Source of the DNA: Torymus aiolomorphi
Lineage: Eukaryota; Arthropoda; Insecta; Hymenoptera; Torymidae
Reading direction: 5' to 3'
Length of the DNA: 64,000 bases
NCBI GenBank assembly: GCA_036365515.1
Contig: CM070877.1
Coordinates: 112,236,011-112,300,010, forward strand
Shown: positions 41,843 to 53,478 of the stretch, piece after piece
Position numbering within the stretch: position 1 is the stretch's first letter
Layout of the letters: every line of letters starts with the position of its first letter
Notes under the pieces: model-generated
What the model was told of the DNA's origin: nothing
Databases searched by the model: none
What the model saw: only the letters and a program-made list of their open reading frames with translations
Made by a program: the position numbers and the translations under genes

Positions 41843-42025
41843 ATATGATAATAATTTTCGAACTTTAATCAGATATTATAATAACTTATTTTGCTTTGCT
41901 ACATTTAGTGCAAACGTAAAATACGAAAAGAAAAAATCTATTTATAATTTAAAAATTCAAAGACAAGTTTGTCATATAACGCCAAATACTTTATTACCAA
42001 AAAAATGCAGAACCTTCGTGTGGTC

Positions 42026-42030
<5 letters not shown>
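41316..42030 (+). repeat. Tandem array of the Helitron segment separated by (TA)n
   Basis: Three further copies on the left arm, starting at 41316, 41544 and 41838. Each ends CGTGTGGTCAATTA followed by (TA)n. Two copies restart at ATTATTATATGATAA, one at AGTTGTAGTAAGG. One reading frame stays open through several copies, but only as a by-product of the repeats. Confidence 0.85.
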
Positions 42031-42089
<59 letters not shown>

Positions 42090-42247
42090 GACCACACGAA
42101 GGTTCTGCATTTTTTTTGGTAATAAAGTATTTGGCGTTATATGACAAACTTGTCTTTGAATTTTTAAATTATAAATAGATTTTTTCTTTTCGTATTTTAC
42201 GTTTGCACTAAATGTAGCAAAGCAAAATAAGTTATTATAATATCTGA

Positions 42248-42273
42248 TTAAAGTTCGAAAATTATTATCATAT

Positions 42274-42313
<40 letters not shown>

Positions 42314-42631
42314 GACCACACGAAGGTTCTGCATTTTTTTTGGTAATAAAGTATTTGGCGTTATATGACAAACTTGTCTTTGAATTTTTAAATTATAAAT
42401 AGATTTTTTCTTTTCGTATTTTACGTTTGCACTAAATGTAGCAAAGCAAAATAAGTTATTATAATATCTGATTAAAGTTCGAAAATTATTATCATATAAT
42501 AATAGATTCTTTAGTGTTTTATTATATATACTTAGCGGAGACAAAATTATTTTACCCTTACTACAACAAATTGATTTATGATTTTCTTCTTTCCAATATA
42601 CTGCCGAACAAAATTTACAAACATAACTCAT
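42248..42631 (-). pseudogene. Helitron Rep N-terminal region, fragment (right arm)
   Basis: The mirror copy of 40957-41283 with the same residues, followed inward by one truncated copy (42086-42281). Confidence 0.75.
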
Positions 42632-43261
42632 ATTACCAAAATATGATTCATACTCTAAATTTTTATTTTTACTCCATTTCTGTTTATTTACTTTTAACGT
42701 AGAAAAGGATGATGACGCGAGATGTTCGAGGACGAGCTCGGCAACGCCTCTCCTACACTATATGTATATAAGAGAAAGAGAGAGAAGAAGAGAGAGATAG
42801 AGAGAGGGGGAGAGAAAGAACTAACGAAGGCACTCAATCCGTCTCTCGCCGTTTTCTCATCTCTGTTTGCAGTTGCTGCACTTTTCTTTGGAAAGAAAAA
42901 ATACGGACAGCGTTCGACTTGTAATTAAACTGTCAAATGAATGCGCATACGCCGCGCTGCGCTCGCGCGAGTTTGGCGTTAGCCTTGATTTGAATAATTA
43001 AGAAGTTTCCTTTCAAAAAGTTGCTCTGTAATTAATTGGTCTCGTTAATTGCGGAGAAAAGGCGCGCATTATAATAAATGCGCGAACGCGCTTCTTGCGC
43101 TGATGGCAGGAGGGTGGCATAGTTTGTTTTCAGAAAGCAGCCTGTTATTTGTGTATCGAGGTGAAGAACTAATAACGGAGCGATGCAAAAGTTGTCGACA
43201 GAAGTGTCTTCTGCATCACACAGAGTTGTCATTAGAGGGACAATGCGGAGGGACGCGGAGG

Positions 43262-43283
43262 ATATATATATATATATATATAT
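43262..43283. repeat. (TA)n before element 3
   Basis: About 20 bp of TA between the palindrome tip and the first bases of element 3. Confidence 0.9.
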
Positions 43284-43516
43284 TGTGACGGGCGCCGATA
43301 TATGGTAAGTGGATCACGTACACCGCGTCGCGAGACTCGAATCTCGCGCGCTTGCAAGTATCGTGATCGGTAGAGCGCCACGCGGAACAAGCGCCAAGTA
43401 GACGGAGAAGAAGACGAAGCCGCCGCGCCGCTGTGAGCGGGAACGAGGGGCCATGTTGTTGACCGCCGTGACACGCAAGAAGTCGCGTCGTAAATGAGCT
43501 CCGTGAATCGGAGAGT

Positions 43517-44334
43517 TTGTGTGCGTGCCGGGGGGAGGGGGGTGACCGCCGAAATTCGGCGAGAGGTACGAGCTGGCCCAACTACTCCGCACCAGGAACG
43601 TCGGCCAATTTCTCGAGGTCGGGATTATTCCACTCGAGAGATATCAGCCAAATAGTGCGGAAGTGGCAGATACTCTTCTCTGGCGCGAAGGGCCACAGGA
43701 TTGCAGAGTCCTGGCCAACCTCACCGAAGAAGAGGTGCTGTCGTCGCTATCGGAGCTCTTCACGGACACAGCGGCCACGTGGTACCGCAACGAGAAGGAG
43801 AAGTGGGCCACGTGGCAAGACTTCGTATCAGCGGCGAGGCGCTGGTACGGAACGACAAAAGGTTTCCAGCAGCGGCTAATAGCGGAGGCTAATAACTGCA
43901 CCCAGGGGGAAGAGGAGGCCGTGAGGGACTACATAACGTGCCTCATAGCGATCAATCGAAAGATAGCGCCTCCCCCCAAGATTGAGCAACAGCTGGATCA
44001 ACTCCACCGGAACCTCCGACCACAGCTGCAAGCCATGGTTCGGAGGACAGACTTCCAGTCGGTAGAGGGTCTGTTAGAGCTTGCGGTGGAGGCGGAGCAG
44101 ACTCTGGAAAATTCCAGAACTTATAGGCCCCCTCCACAGCCAGCGACGACGCTGCTGCCGGAGATGGCTTATAAGCCGCCCCCTAAAGCCGACCCGCAGA
44201 GGAAGCCCAAGGCAGACGCCAAGGAGGGCAAAGTAGCTGCTGCGGTCGGCGTGACGGGACCCAAATTGGAGGATTTTGAGGACATGCTTCGGCGGGTGCT
44301 AAAGCAGAGCCTTGCTTACACGGCGGTTCTGTGA
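43517..44334 (+). pseudogene. gag: Gag fragment of element 3
   Basis: QIVRKWQILFSG appears in one frame up to about 43680, then after a frameshift the capsid continues (LANLTEEEVLSSLSELF, WATWQDFVSAARRWYG, LDQLHRNLRPQLQAMV) in the next frame to 44334. The frame then ends at a deletion joint; no zinc knuckle or protease follows. Confidence 0.85.
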
Positions 44335-45392
44335 AGACCTGCGCAAGGTGAACGCAGTCACGGAACCAGACGCCTATCCCCTTCCGAATATGCAGGATAT
44401 TCTACGGAAGTTGAGGAAGGCGAAGTTCATCTCCACGCTCGACCTTAAGAGTGCGTACCACCAGATACCTCTGGCGGCGGAAGCGCGACCCATAACAGCC
44501 TTTACGGTCCCCGGGATGGGGTTATACCAATTCCGGCGGATGCCGTACGGGCTTACAAACGCGCCCGCCACCTTCCAGCGGCTCATAGACCAGGTGCTCG
44601 GACCCGAGCTAGAGCCGTACGTCTATGCCTACCTCGACGACATTATAATTGTCGCCGAGACATTCAAGAAGCATAAGGAGTGCCTCCGGATGGTGCTAGA
44701 ACGGCTAGTAGCCGCTGGATTGACGCTTAATGGCAGATAAGTGCGTTTTCTGCAAACCAGAGGTAGCATACCTGGGTTTCTTGGTTAACCGGGACGGCAC
44801 GAGGCCGAACCCGGCCAAGATCGAACCAATTAGGGATTACCCGGTGCCCCAGAACCTGAAGGCACTGCGGAGGTTCCTAGGCACCACCTCGTGGTATCGG
44901 AAGTTCATACTGAACTACGCCACCATCGCTGAGCCGCTCACGAATCTGACTAAGAAAAACCAAAAGTATGAGTGGCTCGAAGAGCAGCAGCACGCTTTCG
45001 ATCTGCTGAGAGCGATGGTGATGACCGCTCCGGTGCTGCACCGACCTCATCCCGAGGGGTTCTACATCGTGCAGACGGATGCGAGTGATGTGGGCCTAGG
45101 CGCAGTGCTACTTCAAGAGTTAGAAGGGCAGGAGAGGGTGATTGAGTTCGCGAGCTGTGTGCTCACATCGGCGGAACGGAATTATAGCGTTACCGAGCGA
45201 GAGTGCCTCGCGGTAGTATGGGCCATCCAAAAGTTTCGCCCATACATCGAGTGCTACGAGTTTAAGGTAGTGACAGACCACAGCAGCTTGCGGTGGCTCT
45301 GCCAACTGAAAAACCCCACGAGCAGGTTGGCTCGTTGGGCATTGGAGTGCAAGGCCATAAGTTCACCGTTGAACACCGCAAAGGCGCATTGA
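44312..45392 (+). pseudogene. pol: Reverse transcriptase and RNase H of element 3
   Basis: Joins straight from gag to the middle of RT (FCEDLRKVNAV). It shows YQFRRMPYGL, YLDDIIIV, a frameshift near 44735, then YLGFLVNRDG and RNase H (TDASDVGLGAVLL, TERECLAVVWAIQKF, VTDHSSLRW). Another frameshift near 45350 and stops near 45462 and 45498 follow. Confidence 0.88.
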
Positions 45393-45655
45393 ACCACGTG
45401 GCAGACGCCGTCTCTCGTATGTATGAGGATGAGAAGGGGCTAGAAGTGGCCGCGGTGTCGTGATTCCCCGACACCGCGGACACGTGGTATCAGGAGTGAT
45501 GCGCCAAAGTCAAAGGGCAGCCCAATGACTACCCCACCTACAAACTCGTAGCAGGCAGTCTCTACCGGTACCGCCCCAACTCAGAGGTAGACTCAACCCT
45601 CAGCGACGATGACGATGCCTGGAAGCTGGTAGTACCAGAAGAACATCGTCGCGAG

Positions 45656-47113
45656 GTGTTGCAGGAATGCCACGACGACGCCACCGCGGGACACCTCGGC
45701 AGAGAGAAGACATTCGCCAGAGTCGCGCTGCGCTATTACTGGCCGCGCTACTATGCGGAAACGCAGGAGTACGTGCGAAACTGCGAGACGTACCAGCGCT
45801 TCAAGATGGAGCAAAGGGCTCCAGCCGGCCTCATGGGGCACCGAGTAATCGACAAACCCTGGCAGGTCGTAGCTGGAGACATTATCGGACCGTTGCCTCG
45901 AAGCTCCAAAGGTTGCGAGTATATCCTGGTGTTCCAGGACCTCTTTACCAGGTGGGTGGAGGCCTCCCCCATACGTAAAGCAAACGCCAAGACGGTGATA
46001 GCGAAACTGAGTCGGAAGATCTTCCTTCGATTCGGTTGCCCGGAAGTCTTCCTGTCTGACAACGGCACCGAGTTTAAGAACCATGCCGTGGAAGACTTCC
46101 TGCGGGAGCGCGGTGTGCATCACACCCACACTCTCCCCTATCACCCTCAGGCTAACCCGATAGAACGAGCCAACCGTACCCTAAAGACGATGGTCGCTTC
46201 CTATCTCAAGGAGCGGCATAGTACATGGGACGAGAAGCTTCCGGAACTTCTCTTCGCCATGAATACGGCGGAGCAAAGTTCTACCGGGATGAGCCCGGCC
46301 CTAATGCTCTATGGGAGACAGCCAGAACCTCCTGGCACGCAACGGAGGATGCAAGAGGTAGCAGCAGAAGCCCCGGCTCAAGAAGAAAGTTTGGCTCACT
46401 GGAAGAAGAGAATGGAGGCCCTTCCAGAGTTGCACGCGCGCGCCGCTTCGAGAGCGCGCGCGGCTCAAGAACGCCAAGCCGGCTATTATGACGCCGGCAG
46501 GCGCGAGCCAACTTTCAAACCAGGCGACAGAGTGTGGAAGCGTAACCATCCCCTATCCTCAGCCGCCAAGGGCATTGCGGCGAAGCTAGCGCCGAAGTTC
46601 GAAGGTCCGTATTGGATTACGGATGCCCTTGGACCTAACACCTACAGATTGGTAGGCGCCGGCGGTGAGGTAGAAGAGGTGGTGGCCGCGGAACAGCTGA
46701 AAAGTTACCACTCTGCTCCGCCAGAACCCGACGAGCCGGAAGGGCCGGTCGACACGGAGGCCGCGCCAATGAGCGAGCCCTTCGGCGACGCCCTCTTGGA
46801 CGAAACGCTTCCGAGGAGACGCGGGAGGCCCCCAGGTGCTCGAGCAGTGGTTGTAGACCCACTCGAGCAGACACCGGTGGTACCACCCGCCTCATCTCTT
46901 CCACGAAGGGGACGTGGAAGACCCGCGGGAGCCCGAGCAGTGGTAGTAGACCCACTCGGGCCAAATCCGTCGGTCCCATCCGTCCCCAATCCAGCGCCCG
47001 CCTCGGCTCGCCCGCCGAGAGAATGCGGAAGGCCTCCGGGAGCCCGAGCAGTGGTAGTAAACCCACTCGGGCCAGCACGATTTAGCAATCCCAAAAATAT
47101 GAGAAATAAGTAG
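45656..47113 (+). CDS. pol: Integrase of element 3 with repeated AT-hooks
   Basis: 485 codons. The zinc finger has HDDATAGHLGREKTFAR and then CETYQRFK, where the second Cys is Tyr. The core has GDIIGPL, FLSDNGTEF and HPQANPIERANR. The tail carries three tandem units with a GRPPGARAVV-type AT-hook core (near residues 380, 418, 463), a local expansion of the hooks seen in elements 1 and 4. The frame leaves homology near 47085 and stops at 47113. Confidence 0.88.
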   Translation: MLQECHDDATAGHLGREKTFARVALRYYWPRYYAETQEYVRNCETYQRFKMEQRAPAGLMGHRVIDKPWQVVAGDIIGPLPRSSKGCEYILVFQDLFTRWVEASPIRKANAKTVIAKLSRKIFLRFGCPEVFLSDNGTEFKNHAVEDFLRERGVHHTHTLPYHPQANPIERANRTLKTMVASYLKERHSTWDEKLPELLFAMNTAEQSSTGMSPALMLYGRQPEPPGTQRRMQEVAAEAPAQEESLAHWKKRMEALPELHARAASRARAAQERQAGYYDAGRREPTFKPGDRVWKRNHPLSSAAKGIAAKLAPKFEGPYWITDALGPNTYRLVGAGGEVEEVVAAEQLKSYHSAPPEPDEPEGPVDTEAAPMSEPFGDALLDETLPRRRGRPPGARAVVVDPLEQTPVVPPASSLPRRGRGRPAGARAVVVDPLGPNPSVPSVPNPAPASARPPRECGRPPGARAVVVNPLGPARFSNPKNMRNK

Positions 47114-48671
<1,558 letters not shown>

Positions 48672-49740
48672 TGTAACGCGTGTCTAGCCGCGATTCTAAT
48701 CTACCGCGCGAAGGTAGTGAGCGCGCGCGCGCAACTCCTGCGCAGCCGAATCGAGGCGCGCCGCGCGTAGCGAATCGGTCTCGCGACGCGTAAAATGCCC
48801 GTCATCCGTCGCGAAGCTGCTAACTGGTTCCCGCGAGAAAAGGGAGCCATATTCGTGTCTGCCATCGCGCGTAAAACATCTCCTCCGTGTCTCTCCTGAG
48901 TTTACTTGTCCGCGCCGTCCTATCGTACTTTGTGAGACCCGCGAGTGTAGTGGAGGCGCCGCATATAGTGAACGTGCGAAAGAGAGACAGAGAGAGAGCG
49001 ATCCCGAGCCGCGTGGCCGCACGAGACTGTGAGCGACGAGCCGGCAGCCAACCCGCCTGCCGACTCGATACAGCGAGCAAGAGAGAGAGAGAAAGAGAGC
49101 GCAACTGCTGTGCGAGCGACAGGGAGCGAGAGAGAGTCGAGTGCACCGGCTGCTCCTTCCTAACGTAAGTTTTCTACTCTCCTCTCGCGGGTTTATTGTA
49201 AAGGCTCGCACGGAAATCGCCCCGTGCAAGCTTTCTGTGCCGTGTACGTGCGAGTGTGTGTCAGCTCGCCGTACTTAACACTGCGCTCGAGCATAGCAGC
49301 TTCGCCACGCGCCGTGTAGTTCGCGCGTTTGAATGTTAACGGTCGCGCGCGAAATAACTCTTTGTTATAATCAGCACAGGCGTTGTGCTTGTAGAGATTA
49401 ATAATAGTAAATATATTGTGATATCTAGTTACTCGTCGCGTTGTTCTTTACAACCTGTCCTTCTCCCGGATACCGCCGCCTCCGCGGGAAAACGACTCCG
49501 CCGGTCGTTTTCATATCTGAGCATAGCGGCCGCGCGCTTTACTCTTCGAGCGCGCGCTTTTCACTCAGCGATCCAATTAGTTGGAAAGCGAAGTTCGTGT
49601 GCGATCTTCGCGTTGTTTTCGGGATTCCAGGAGCAGATCCCCGGGCAAGTCATTTTAGTCTGACACCCGCGGCACCGTGTTCTAGGGCATCGCTGGCCTG
49701 TGGCTTGTTGGAATTTTCTCCCACTAGCCATCCCGTTACA
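48672..49740 (+). repeat. 5' LTR of element 4
   Basis: TGTAACGCG...CCCGTTACA. Rich in GAGAGA runs. Contains a consensus splice donor AAC-GTAAGT at 49163, which would be usable if transcription starts upstream of it. Confidence 0.95.
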
Positions 49741-50712
49741 ACTGGCGCCACAACGTTTTGGGGGTGGAGAAGGACCTGCGATGCGTACGTGATTCGCGGC
49801 GAAGCTTGGCGCGAAGAAGCTCAGCAGCGTAGCTGAGCGTAAGCTGCAAACAAAGGCTCTTCGTGCCGCAGCTCGTAGGCGCGTGTGTGCGTGTGCGTGA
49901 CACAGCCGTGCTGTTGCGAGAGTGCGGTCGAGAGGTTAGGCGTGCGATAGCCAATAACCCTCGACCTAGTGTGCCGACGAGGAGAGATATTGATCGCGGA
50001 ATTTTTGGAGCGTTGAGGAATTATTGTTAACAATTAAAGTTTTTTTAATAACAATTAATTTTTTAACGACAAAATTTTTTTTTTTAGCGATAATTAATTT
50101 TTTTAATTAATTTTTTTCTCGTCTCGAAAATTTTTTTTTTTTTTTCTTCTCGTCCTCTCGTATTTCCGATACGAATTATTTTTTTTTGGACGAAAACTAA
50201 AATTTTTTTTTTTTCTTTTATCGTGCAGTTAGAAGAAGATCGAGAGAAAGTCGGCAAGCACTCTCGGAACAAAAAGTTGACTGTGCGCCCGAGTAAAAAC
50301 TCGAGCGCAAAAATCCCCTCGAACTTAAAAATTGTTTTTATTTTTTTTAGGTGAAAATTGTATTTATTTTTTGTGTTTTTGGTGATATTGTCCGTTTTGA
50401 CACATATATATATATTTTTTTTTCACATATATTTATTTTAAAATTACAAGTGCGAGTAGTGGAGCGTAATTAATTACAAATCGTAATTACTTACAGAAAT
50501 AGCTTTTATTTTTTTTTTTAGAGCCGCATACGGGAAATCCTCGTGCATTATCGAGGTTAAGAGCAACCGCCGTAGCTCTTAGAAAGTAACCCGGGGTCGC
50601 ATTGAAAAAGCTAGCTCACGGGTTGAAAAGGCAAACTCTCTCTGCCATCAATCCGGATACTACTCGCGCTAGTAAAATAAGTTCGTGGGGAAGCGCACAG
50701 CCAATTGACACC
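49741..50712 (+). other. Leader of element 4 with primer binding site
   Basis: TGGCGCCACAACGTTTTG at 49743-49760 is the primer binding site, two bases from the LTR. The leader is long, with A/T runs at 50030-50350. A weak donor GTAAGC lies at 49836. An open frame from 50602 precedes the gag ATG; the ATG at 50713 has a good context (ACACCATGG) and matches the gag start of element 1, so I choose it. Confidence 0.75.
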
Positions 50713-53478
50713 ATGGCCCGATCGTCGCAATTTGCGGAATCTGCGATACTCAATTGGGCGTATACACAGCCCGAAGAGGAAATTATCGAGGCCATGCAAG
50801 CCCTTGGTCTGCAGCAGTCAGATCTACAATCAGTGAATATGCTGACAGCGATCAAGTGGCTTATGGGCGATTACAGGGCCGCCGATTTTGTGCCAGAGCC
50901 GGAGCTGTCGGAGAAGCAAGCGTTTGCTAAACGCGAGCAGTCCCGAAGGGCGTTCATCGACTTAACGTTGATGAACAAGTCTGGGTCGACTATTGTGGAT
51001 CCCAATACTGATCCAGACCAACCGCACCCGTTCATTACGCTCCTTGGTGACCCGATAGTGATGCAAAAACTCTCGGAGTCTCGGAGGATGAACGCTCCAC
51101 AACAAGCACATAATGCAGTGGTGGAGCCAGCGGATGAGGCAAACGGCCAGGAGGGTTCCGGGACAGAGATATTGAGCTCTGCAGCACCCACCGGGACATC
51201 TCCAGCCGAAGCCGAGGGACAGCTCCAACAGCAACAGCTTCAACAGCAACAACTGCAGCAGCAGCAAATGCAGCAGCAGCAAATGCAGCAGCAGCAACTG
51301 CAACAGCAGCAAATACAGCAGCAGCAAATGCAGCAGCAACAAATGCAACAGCAGCAGCAGATGGAGCAGCAGCGACGGCAGCAACAGCAACAACAGCAGG
51401 AGCAGCAGCGGCAGCAACAGCGAAAGCATCAAGAGCAGCAGCGACAGCAGGCGTTGCTAGAAGAGCAGCGCAGGCAACGACAATTCCGGCGGAGTCAAGA
51501 ACAAGAGTCGTTGTCGGCACAAAATGGGCAGCACGCGTTCTGGCAGCAAACGCGAAGTCCACCGCTGCCACAGAGTTTTGAGTGGCCAAGTGCGGGGGAA
51601 CAGCGTACCGCAGGGATTGCTGTGGGAGATAACGTAGTCTCAGAACAGCTGCTGTCGGTGATCCATAGACTCGTCAAAGAGGTGGAAGAGCTCAAAGAGA
51701 GTGTGCGAATACTCCAAGAAGCTCGACACCCACCCTCAAGCACGCGCTTGGAGGGAGTCCAGCTACCGAGTGCGGGCAGGGGACGAGGATCACCACATGT
51801 GAACTTTCAGGACACGTTCACATATGTGAATTTTGACAGCAGCAGCCCCAATACTGAATCGCCAAGGGACGCTAGGAGGAATAGCGGAAGAAATCCTACA
51901 CAGCGTCAGGCGGGGGTGAGCGCTACACTGGACCAGTCTACGAGGCAGACGTACGTGCCTCAACAGACGAACCGTGATGTTGGCCAAATCGTAAGGAAAT
52001 GGCACATCAAGTTCTCTGGGTCCTTGAAGGAGCAGAGCGTCAAGTTATTCCTCACGAGAGTAGAGGAATGTCGAGCTCTAGCAAATCTGACGTACGACGA
52101 AGTACTCTCGTCATTGTCAGAGCTCCTGAGTGGAGTAGCGGCCTCCTGGTATAGGAGTAACCGTCATACGTGGCGATCTTGGCAAGACTTCCAAGAGGCC
52201 ATAATACACATGTATGGCGGTGACAGGGGCCATCAATAGCGAATCCTAGCGGAGATAAACGCGAGGACTCAAGGCAGAAACGAACTCACGAGAGATTACG
52301 TAGTGAATCTGCAAGCCTTGATTCTCAAGTTAGTTCCGGTGCCTAGCATGCCCCAACAATTGGACATGTTGCACCGGAACATGCGGTCAGAACTACAAAA
52401 AATGGTGATGCGTAATCAAATTACGGATTACCGAGGGCTCCTGGATTTAGCCCGGGAGGCCGAATTAGCGCTCGCGGCAGATAAGGTGTATCACTCGCCA
52501 CCACCGCCAGAGCGCACTTACTTGCCAGAGTTTGCCTACGTACCTACAGAGCCAACCACGGATCAGCGGAAAAAGCAGAATCCAGGAGTGGCGGCGATGG
52601 GGCAACAACAGCAGGAGCCTCGAGAAAGCCTCGAGGCTATGTTCCGTCGGGTGATGGCCGAGTGTTTGTCAAGCTTGACAAAGAAAGGCACCGACGGAAA
52701 TAGTGGGCAAACGCCAAACCCACAGTCGTTCAAGAAGCCCAAGAAAAAGAATAATTGGGAGAACAGGCAGCGGGAAGGCGGGCAAAGTAATAATCAGCCT
52801 AGTGGGGGTAGTAGCGCGACCCACCAGGCTAGGCCGCCAAGTCCAAGGAGTAATGGACCTCCACAAAGGCCAGAGGACCGAAGGGGTTACGGCAACGAGC
52901 AAAGGGAAGCGACCGCAACCCCAATGCTGCCGGAAACCAGCAGGGAAACGGCCAAGGGGCAGGTAAACACGGCCACACGCCCGCCCCCAGCTCTCACATC
53001 AGCGACCGAGGGTAACTCGGTCCAATTGCCTGAAGGAGAGAGCGAAGAAGTGCCCGCGACTCAGCAGAACGAAGATAACCAGGAAACAAGCTCGCGATGG
53101 TGGCTTCAAGTAGGTGTAGCCGGCTACAGGCTACGGGCACTCTTCGATACTGGAGCTTCCTGGACTGGGATGAATTCCATCGGCTTACAGCTCGCTACAG
53201 CCTGTGGAAAAGAATTAATCCCGGCCAGCGGTCTAACGGCACGGGTAGCTAATGGGCAGAGCATAGCAGTGGTTGGCTATGTGTATCTACCCATGGTCGT
53301 GGCAGGCGTGTGCAAGGATGTGCGCGTCGCAATCATGCCAGACCTAGACACGGAGTGCTACTTGGGGGTGAACTTCATTAAGAAGTTTAGCGCCGTCTTA
53401 GACCCCACTGACAATACGCTGCATCTCAAAGATGATGATGCAAGCGTAAAGTTAAGTAGCCTCCATAACCGCCAATAA
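50713..53478 (+). CDS. gag: Gag and protease of element 4, with one in-frame TAG
   Basis: The N-terminal domain (ILNWAYTQPEEEIIEAM, IKWLMGDY) matches element 1. A Gln-rich segment of about 85 residues lies at 51220-51480. The capsid follows (QIVRKWHIKFSG, WRSWQDFQEAI). At 52237-52239 a TAG replaces the second Gln of the GYQQR/GFQQR motif kept in elements 1 and 3; the frame then continues with the rest of capsid (LDMLHRNMRSELQKMV), a basic region without a zinc knuckle, and protease with LFDTGASWTGMNS. So gag and protease share one frame, unlike element 1. The frame ends at 53478, overlapping pol by 23 nt. Confidence 0.9.

Larger units (their letters stand above)
40330..43262. repeat. 2.9-kb palindrome built on a Helitron fragment
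   Basis: Sequence from about 40330 inward is repeated in reverse complement from 43262 inward, apparently near-identical over the outer 1.0 kb (minisatellite tip, GCGCGAGCGCAGCGCGGCG region, CT-rich tract, Helitron Rep start). The centre at 42030-42085 is (TA)n. The left arm holds four and the right arm two copies of the inner Rep segment, so the arms differ in length. An assembly fold-back must be excluded. Confidence 0.85.
43284..47113 (+). mobile_element. Gypsy-type retrotransposon, element 3 (truncated)
   Basis: Starts TGTGACGGGCGCC directly after (TA)n, like an LTR start of the lineage, but no second LTR is found. Gag N-terminus, protease and the first part of RT are deleted, and the 3' end after integrase is missing. 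The remaining proteins are closest in layout to elements 1 and 4. Confidence 0.85.

Noticed and set aside
41217..42122. 301-codon frame through the Helitron array
   Set aside because: It stays open only because the same segment and (TA)n repeat in phase; not a real protein.
51035..51589. Ala/Val-rich and Leu-rich frames opposite the Gln-rich Gag block
   Set aside because: Shadows of CAG repeats on the other strand.
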